Positions 60,748 to 64,000 of a stretch of DNA of 64,000 nucleotides are shown piece after piece. The position numbers and the translations under genes are program-made. Positions within the stretch are counted from its first letter, which is position 1. Every line of letters begins with the position of its first letter. The notes beneath the pieces were generated by a model. That model was not told the origin of the DNA. It saw nothing but the letters and a program-made list of their open reading frames with translations, and made no database searches. Source of the DNA: Dinghuibacter silviterrae (GTDB taxonomy: Bacteria; Bacteroidota; Bacteroidia; Chitinophagales; Chitinophagaceae); the NCBI RefSeq assembly GCF_004366355.1, contig NZ_SODV01000001.1, forward strand, positions 1,984,001 to 2,048,000, in the 5' to 3' direction.

Positions 60748-61292
60748 GTGCGTGATGATTGATGATGTGTGAATAGAGTGCTGAGGAGCGCATTTCCCCC
60801 TTCTTCCAGCGTGCTATCGTTTTGGATACAAAGTGTGTTTGTGGTGACAGGTGCTCGCCGGAGACGGCGCTCCACTTCCTCCTGGGTTTCCCTGCCCCTT
60901 CCTTCCAGCCTTTGCCGGACGACCGCCGGGTCGGCTTCGATGAGTACGGCCACCAGGTGCGGATACCGCTCGCGGGCGATAGGGAGGTATTCCCGGGACC
61001 CATTTACTACGACGTCCAAACCGTCCGCCATCCAAGCGTCGATTTCCCGGCCGATGCCATAACAAAATCCGTGGCTTTCCCAGTCGAGTGCGAACAGGTT
61101 CCGCCCCTTCCGCAAGGCGAATTCACCGGGACTCAGATAGATGTGGTTCTCACCACCAGCTTCAAAAGGTCGGGTAATATACCGGTGCGCAAAGACGATG
61201 GATCTGGACCCATCTATGGACCGGCGGGCGTATTGCATCAATGCGTCTTTTCCAACGCCGGAAGCGCCCATAACATAAAAAAGTGTAGCCAT
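60744..61292 (-). CDS. phnN: ribose 1,5-bisphosphate phosphokinase
   Basis: This 182-residue P-loop kinase of the guanylate-kinase-like fold turns ribose 1,5-bisphosphate into PRPP, the closing step of the C-P lyase pathway. Walker A is GASGVGKD (residues 9-16). The RYITRPFEAGGENHIYLS segment replaces the guanylate kinase GMP site, and the RLEGRGRETQEEVERRLRR lid follows. It is the first gene of a minus-strand operon and overlaps the SusC start by four bases. phnG, phnH and phnI are divergent and begin about 1.1 kb away. Confidence 0.9.
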   Translation of the reverse strand: MATLFYVMGASGVGKDALMQYARRSIDGSRSIVFAHRYITRPFEAGGENHIYLSPGEFALRKGRNLFALDWESHGFCYGIGREIDAWMADGLDVVVNGSREYLPIARERYPHLVAVLIEADPAVVRQRLEGRGRETQEEVERRLRRAPVTTNTLCIQNDSTLEEGGNALLSTLFTHHQSSRT

Positions 61293-61399
61293 GAATTGGT
61301 GAACAAGGGTCCTGCCCGCGATGGCCGAAATTCCAGCAGCCCCGTTCGGCTTGTATTAGGAGTTGATTATTTCTTTGTGCGCCCCGGTTTATGTGTGTC

Positions 61400-61428
61400 T
61401 TGTTCAATAATGGTTAGCAAACTGTAAT
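61400..61428. promoter_or_regulatory. weak 11-bp repeat series near phnN
   Basis: Three degenerate 7-mers (TTGTTCA, TGGTTAG, CTGTAAT) start 11 bases apart. The last resembles one half of an enteric Pho box. It lies about 110 bases upstream of phnN and is much weaker than the series at 61437-61469. Confidence 0.25.
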
Positions 61429-61436
61429 AAAGCGGC

Positions 61437-61469
61437 TTGTTTACTTTTTGTTTACCTATACTTAACATT
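61437..61469 (+). promoter_or_regulatory. tandem 11-bp repeats resembling a Pho box
   Basis: TTGTTTA-CTTT, TTGTTTA-CCTA and TACTTAA-CATT stand head to tail, with the first two 7-mers identical. OmpR/PhoB-type regulators bind such 11-bp direct repeats. They lie about 21 bases before the -7-like box of the response-regulator gene and in the divergent control region of phnN, so PhoB-like control of both arms is plausible. Confidence 0.5.
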
Positions 61470-61490
61470 TCCCTAAAAATCCGGTCATAT

Positions 61491-61498
61491 TAGGTTTT
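61491..61498 (+). promoter_or_regulatory. -7-like box TAGGTTTT for the response regulator
   Basis: This sequence is one base off TAnnTTTG and lies 12 bases before the ATG at 61511. Confidence 0.4.
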
Positions 61499-61510
61499 TA
61501 TTATCGGGGA

Positions 61511-62221
61511 ATGAAGAAACAAAAACTGGTGCTCATAGATGACCACCCGGATACCGTCGAGCTGTTGAGATACAACCTTTCCGCCGAAGGCTACGACGTA
61601 AAAGGTTTTTTCAACGCGGTGGATGCCTTGAAATACATCACCGGGGAAAACACCGACCTCGTCATCACCGATTGGATGCTTCCGGAAATGGACGGCCTCG
61701 ACCTTTGCAGGAACCTGAAACACCATACCGCCACGCAAGACATCCCCGTCGTCATGCTGACCTGTAAAAACGAGGAGATCGACGTTGTCACCGCCCTGGA
61801 GGTGGGCGCTGAAGACTATATCTCCAAACCCGTGCGCATGAAGGAAATGCTCACCAGGGTTAAAAAAATCCTCCGCCGCAAGGCGGGCGACGCCTTTTTA
61901 CAAACCGGCCAGGACCAGCGCGAGACCATCGCCCGCGGCCGCCTGAAGGTCGACCTGGCCAGCTACAAGGCCTACCTTGACGAAGCGCCCCTCGACCTCA
62001 CCATCGTGGAGTTCCGTTTGCTCGAACTCCTTGCCAAGCAACCCGGAAAGGTATTTTCCCGCAGCCAGATCATGGAGCGCATCAACGGGATGGATTATTT
62101 CGCGGCGGAGCGCTCCGTCGATGTACAGGTAGCGGGGCTTCGCAAAAAAATGGGGCCTTATAAGGATGGGATCGAGACCGTGCGGTCGGTGGGATACCGG
62201 CTCAACGAAAAGGCGCTGTGA
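61511..62221 (+). CDS. PhoB/OmpR-type response regulator
   Basis: This 236-residue regulator has a receiver with phospho-site D54 (LVITDWMLPEMDG) and the conserved Lys in YISKPVRMKEM. A winged-helix DNA-binding domain follows (~140-233; LTIVEFRLLELLAKQPGKVFSR, ERSVDVQVAGLRKKM, ETVRSVGYRL). No kinase gene is next to it in the window. Its position before phnG and beside Pho-box-like repeats suggests a phosphate-starvation regulator, but the sequence alone does not prove PhoB identity. Confidence 0.9.
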   Translation: MKKQKLVLIDDHPDTVELLRYNLSAEGYDVKGFFNAVDALKYITGENTDLVITDWMLPEMDGLDLCRNLKHHTATQDIPVVMLTCKNEEIDVVTALEVGAEDYISKPVRMKEMLTRVKKILRRKAGDAFLQTGQDQRETIARGRLKVDLASYKAYLDEAPLDLTIVEFRLLELLAKQPGKVFSRSQIMERINGMDYFAAERSVDVQVAGLRKKMGPYKDGIETVRSVGYRLNEKAL

Positions 62222-62349
62222 GTCATTCATGTGCGTTCTGTTTGGGCTTTTCGCATACGCGGTGGCGTAATGAGGAACTAACAAATTCGCGCCCTCACCC
62301 TAACGGCTGCCAAATATTTCGCGGCTACTTTTACATCCAACAACCACCC

Positions 62350-62769
62350 ATGCATACCCCCGACGAGATACTTTGTGCCTGCTCCCTGGATGCCCTGGAG
62401 GCCTTTGTCCGGACGCTGGAACCCCTCTATACCGTGGTGATCGCCCGTTATCCCACCCTGGCCACGACGATGATTTGTGCAGAAGATTCCGTAGAAGGAC
62501 AACCCTTTTACCTCGGCGAGGCGCTGGTCACCGAAACCGCCCTCGTCCTCGACGGACAAACCGGTTACGGCATCTGCTTAGGAGACGAACCTGTTCGAAG
62601 CTATTGCATCGCCTTTATAGATGCCGCCCTGCTCCTCGGCGGCGACCGCGTCGCGCCCATTCAGGCATTTGTCGAGGTCCAGGGAGCGTTTTTAGAAGAA
62701 GCGCGCCGGATCGAACACGCGCAAATACAGCGCACGAAGGTGGATTTCAAACTCATGGAACAGGACTGA
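62350..62769 (+). CDS. phnG: phosphonate C-P lyase system protein PhnG
   Basis: This 139-residue PhnG is part of the PhnGHIJ core complex, in which PhnI with G, H and L makes the ribosyl-triphosphonate. Family blocks are visible: FYLGEALVTETALVLDGQTGYGICLGDEP, IAFIDAALL and the C-terminal TKVDFKLMEQD. I start it at MHTPDEILC; the longer frame from 62218 would overlap the regulator's end. phnH begins one base after its stop. Confidence 0.88.
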   Translation: MHTPDEILCACSLDALEAFVRTLEPLYTVVIARYPTLATTMICAEDSVEGQPFYLGEALVTETALVLDGQTGYGICLGDEPVRSYCIAFIDAALLLGGDRVAPIQAFVEVQGAFLEEARRIEHAQIQRTKVDFKLMEQD

Positions 62770-62770
62770 T

Positions 62771-63442
62771 ATGCACAAAGAGCTGATGTACGACAGCGTT
62801 TTTGACGCCCAGGAACACTTCCGGATCTTATTGGATTGCATGGCCAGACCGGGTACGGTGCGCGTTCTGCCCATCGCCGGCCTGCACCCGCCTGAGGGGC
62901 TGCATCCCGCAGCCGCCCTCGTGGGCTTCGCGCTTCTCAACGCCGACGTCTCGTTTTTCGCGTCGCCGCTTTGGCAGGACTACCTACGGGAGAATACCGA
63001 CGCCGTGGCGTCGGACGCGCCGGACGCGGACTTTCTTTTCGTCGGCGGTGCGCTTCTTGTCGACGGAGAGGCCGCTGCGCTTATTGCGCAGGCGCGCACG
63101 GGGACGCTGACGTATCCCGAAGGGGGAGCGACGGTCGTCGTTTGCGTGGAGCGGGTCGCGGTCTCGGTGGGTGCCGCCGCTGCGCCTGCGGCGGCACCGC
63201 ACCCGGCGGCCTCCACGATCCCTGCGGCCGACGCGGCCCCCACAGCGGCGCTCGTGTTGTCGCTCACTGGCCCCGGCATCGAACGGGTGAACGAACTGTC
63301 CGTCCTCGGCCTTACTGCCGAATTCCTGGAGACCCTGCGAGAGCAAAACCGTGAATTCCCGCTCGGGATCGACCTGATCCTGGCCGACGCCGGCGGCCGG
63401 ATCGCCGCGATACCCAGAAGCACCAAAGTTCAATGGGATTAA
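62771..63442 (+). CDS. phnH: phosphonate C-P lyase system protein PhnH
   Basis: This 223-residue PhnH is a C-P lyase core subunit. The opening YDSVFDAQEHFRILLDCMARPGTVRVL is diagnostic, and the conserved LTGPGIERVNEL and FPLGIDLILADAGGRIAAIPRST blocks follow. Between the strand VVVCVERVAVSV and LVLSLTGPGIE an extra run of about 27 Ala/Pro-rich residues (about 134-160) is inserted, coded by very GC-rich DNA (63170-63250). The gene is tightly packed between phnG and phnI. Confidence 0.9.
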   Translation: MHKELMYDSVFDAQEHFRILLDCMARPGTVRVLPIAGLHPPEGLHPAAALVGFALLNADVSFFASPLWQDYLRENTDAVASDAPDADFLFVGGALLVDGEAAALIAQARTGTLTYPEGGATVVVCVERVAVSVGAAAAPAAAPHPAASTIPAADAAPTAALVLSLTGPGIERVNELSVLGLTAEFLETLREQNREFPLGIDLILADAGGRIAAIPRSTKVQWD

Positions 63443-63453
63443 ACTAAGATATT

Positions 63454-64000
63454 ATGGGATATGTAGCTGTAAAAGGGGGCACCGATGCCATCCGTCACGC
63501 GGAAGAGCTGGTGGAATTCTACAGGGTGCAGGCGCAAACGCCGCCCTTGTCCGTGCCCCAGATCATGACACAGCAAAGGCTGGGGGTCGACAAGGTCATG
63601 GGCGAAGGCGGCTTGTACGCCCCCGAATACGCCGCCATCGCCCTAAAACAAACCGAGGGTGATGTGTTCGAGGCTGCCTTTATGCTCCGGGCGTTTATCA
63701 CCACCATGGAAAGACGGTATTATTCCGAAACCGTCAATACCCGGGAAATGTTTGTCCGCCGGAAAATATCCGCCTCTTTCCGGGAGATCCCCGGCGGCCA
63801 GGTGCTGGGGCCCACCCGGGACTATAGCCAGCGGCTGCTCGATACCCGGATGGTGCACGAAACGGAGACCGACCTCCAGGCTTTCCTGAATACGTTCGCC
63901 GCCAGGATAGACAAGACCCGCCTGCCGGAAGTCCGTACGTACGACAAGGTGATCGACCTCCTCAAACGCGAAGGACTCCTCCAACCCGTAGGCAATGCCG
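63454..64000 (+). CDS. phnI: phosphonate C-P lyase system protein PhnI (cut by window end)
   Basis: The first 182 codons of PhnI are present and open to the last base. The start MGYVAVKGGTDAI is typical, as are AEELVEFYR, IMTQQRLGVDKVMGEGGLYAPEYAALA-like text, and the FAARIDKTRLPEVRTYDKV segment. PhnI attaches the phosphonate to the ribose of a nucleoside triphosphate. phnJ, K, L and M would be expected further right, outside the window. Confidence 0.92.
   Translation, partial: MGYVAVKGGTDAIRHAEELVEFYRVQAQTPPLSVPQIMTQQRLGVDKVMGEGGLYAPEYAAIALKQTEGDVFEAAFMLRAFITTMERRYYSETVNTREMFVRRKISASFREIPGGQVLGPTRDYSQRLLDTRMVHETETDLQAFLNTFAARIDKTRLPEVRTYDKVIDLLKREGLLQPVGNA

Noticed and set aside
1-64000. 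tRNA, rRNA or CRISPR array
   Set aside because: No cloverleaf-like gap sequence, rRNA stretch or regularly spaced repeat-spacer array was seen by eye in the intergenic regions.

Overview
The window is a GC-rich stretch of a Bacteroidota chromosome, most likely from the Chitinophagaceae. The evidence is four SusC/SusD outer-membrane pairs, ECF sigma/FecR regulation, a DUF6377 regulator, and promoter-like boxes of the Bacteroidota form TAnnTTTG upstream of many genes. No rRNA, tRNA, CRISPR array or insertion sequence was recognised. Coding density is high and no gene-free stretch exceeds about 300 bases; the longest is about 280 bases at 6875-7152.

Region 1 (1-25 kb) is mostly housekeeping. 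It holds an NlpC/P60 hydrolase, pyrophosphatase (ppa), a TauE/SafE exporter with a DUF1634 partner, phoH, rpe, a TPR lipoprotein and homogentisate dioxygenase. It continues with the tail of the ribosomal alpha operon (infA-rpmJ-rpsM-rpsK-rpsD-rpoA-rplQ), carA-aroQ, an Rpn-type nuclease, bioB with an M42 peptidase, and a UbiA-like membrane protein next to a LuxE-like ligase. Two Gfo/Idh/MocA proteins and a GH20 hexosaminidase close the region.

Region 2 (25-32 kb) is an ECF sigma / FecR / SusC / SusD locus directly behind the GH20 gene. Region 3 (32-43 kb, minus strand) is a polysaccharide utilisation locus: DUF6377 regulator, SusC, SusD, GH71-like glucanase and GH31 alpha-glucosidase. Its likely substrate is an alpha-1,3-type glucan such as fungal wall glucan.

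Region 4 (43-48 kb) holds a hybrid histidine kinase (kinase, receiver and HPt) convergent with a sigma-54 response regulator, so a full four-step phosphorelay sits in two touching genes. Region 5 (48-55 kb, minus strand) is an unusual ECF locus. The FecR anti-sigma gene and the SusC gene form one continuous reading frame, because the expected FecR stop codon is a tryptophan codon. SusD follows, and then a short protein that looks like a lone sigma-70 region 2.

Region 6 (55-64 kb) is the most suggestive. Phosphonate-degradation genes phnG, phnH and phnI (cut by the window end) lie behind a PhoB-like response regulator. Divergent from them, phnN overlaps a SusC gene by ATGA, and SusD and a secreted tyrosine/lipid-phosphatase-like protein follow. 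Tandem 11-bp repeats resembling a Pho box lie between the two arms. I infer a phosphate-regulated C-P lyase locus with its own SusCD importer. Substrates and regulation are inferences.
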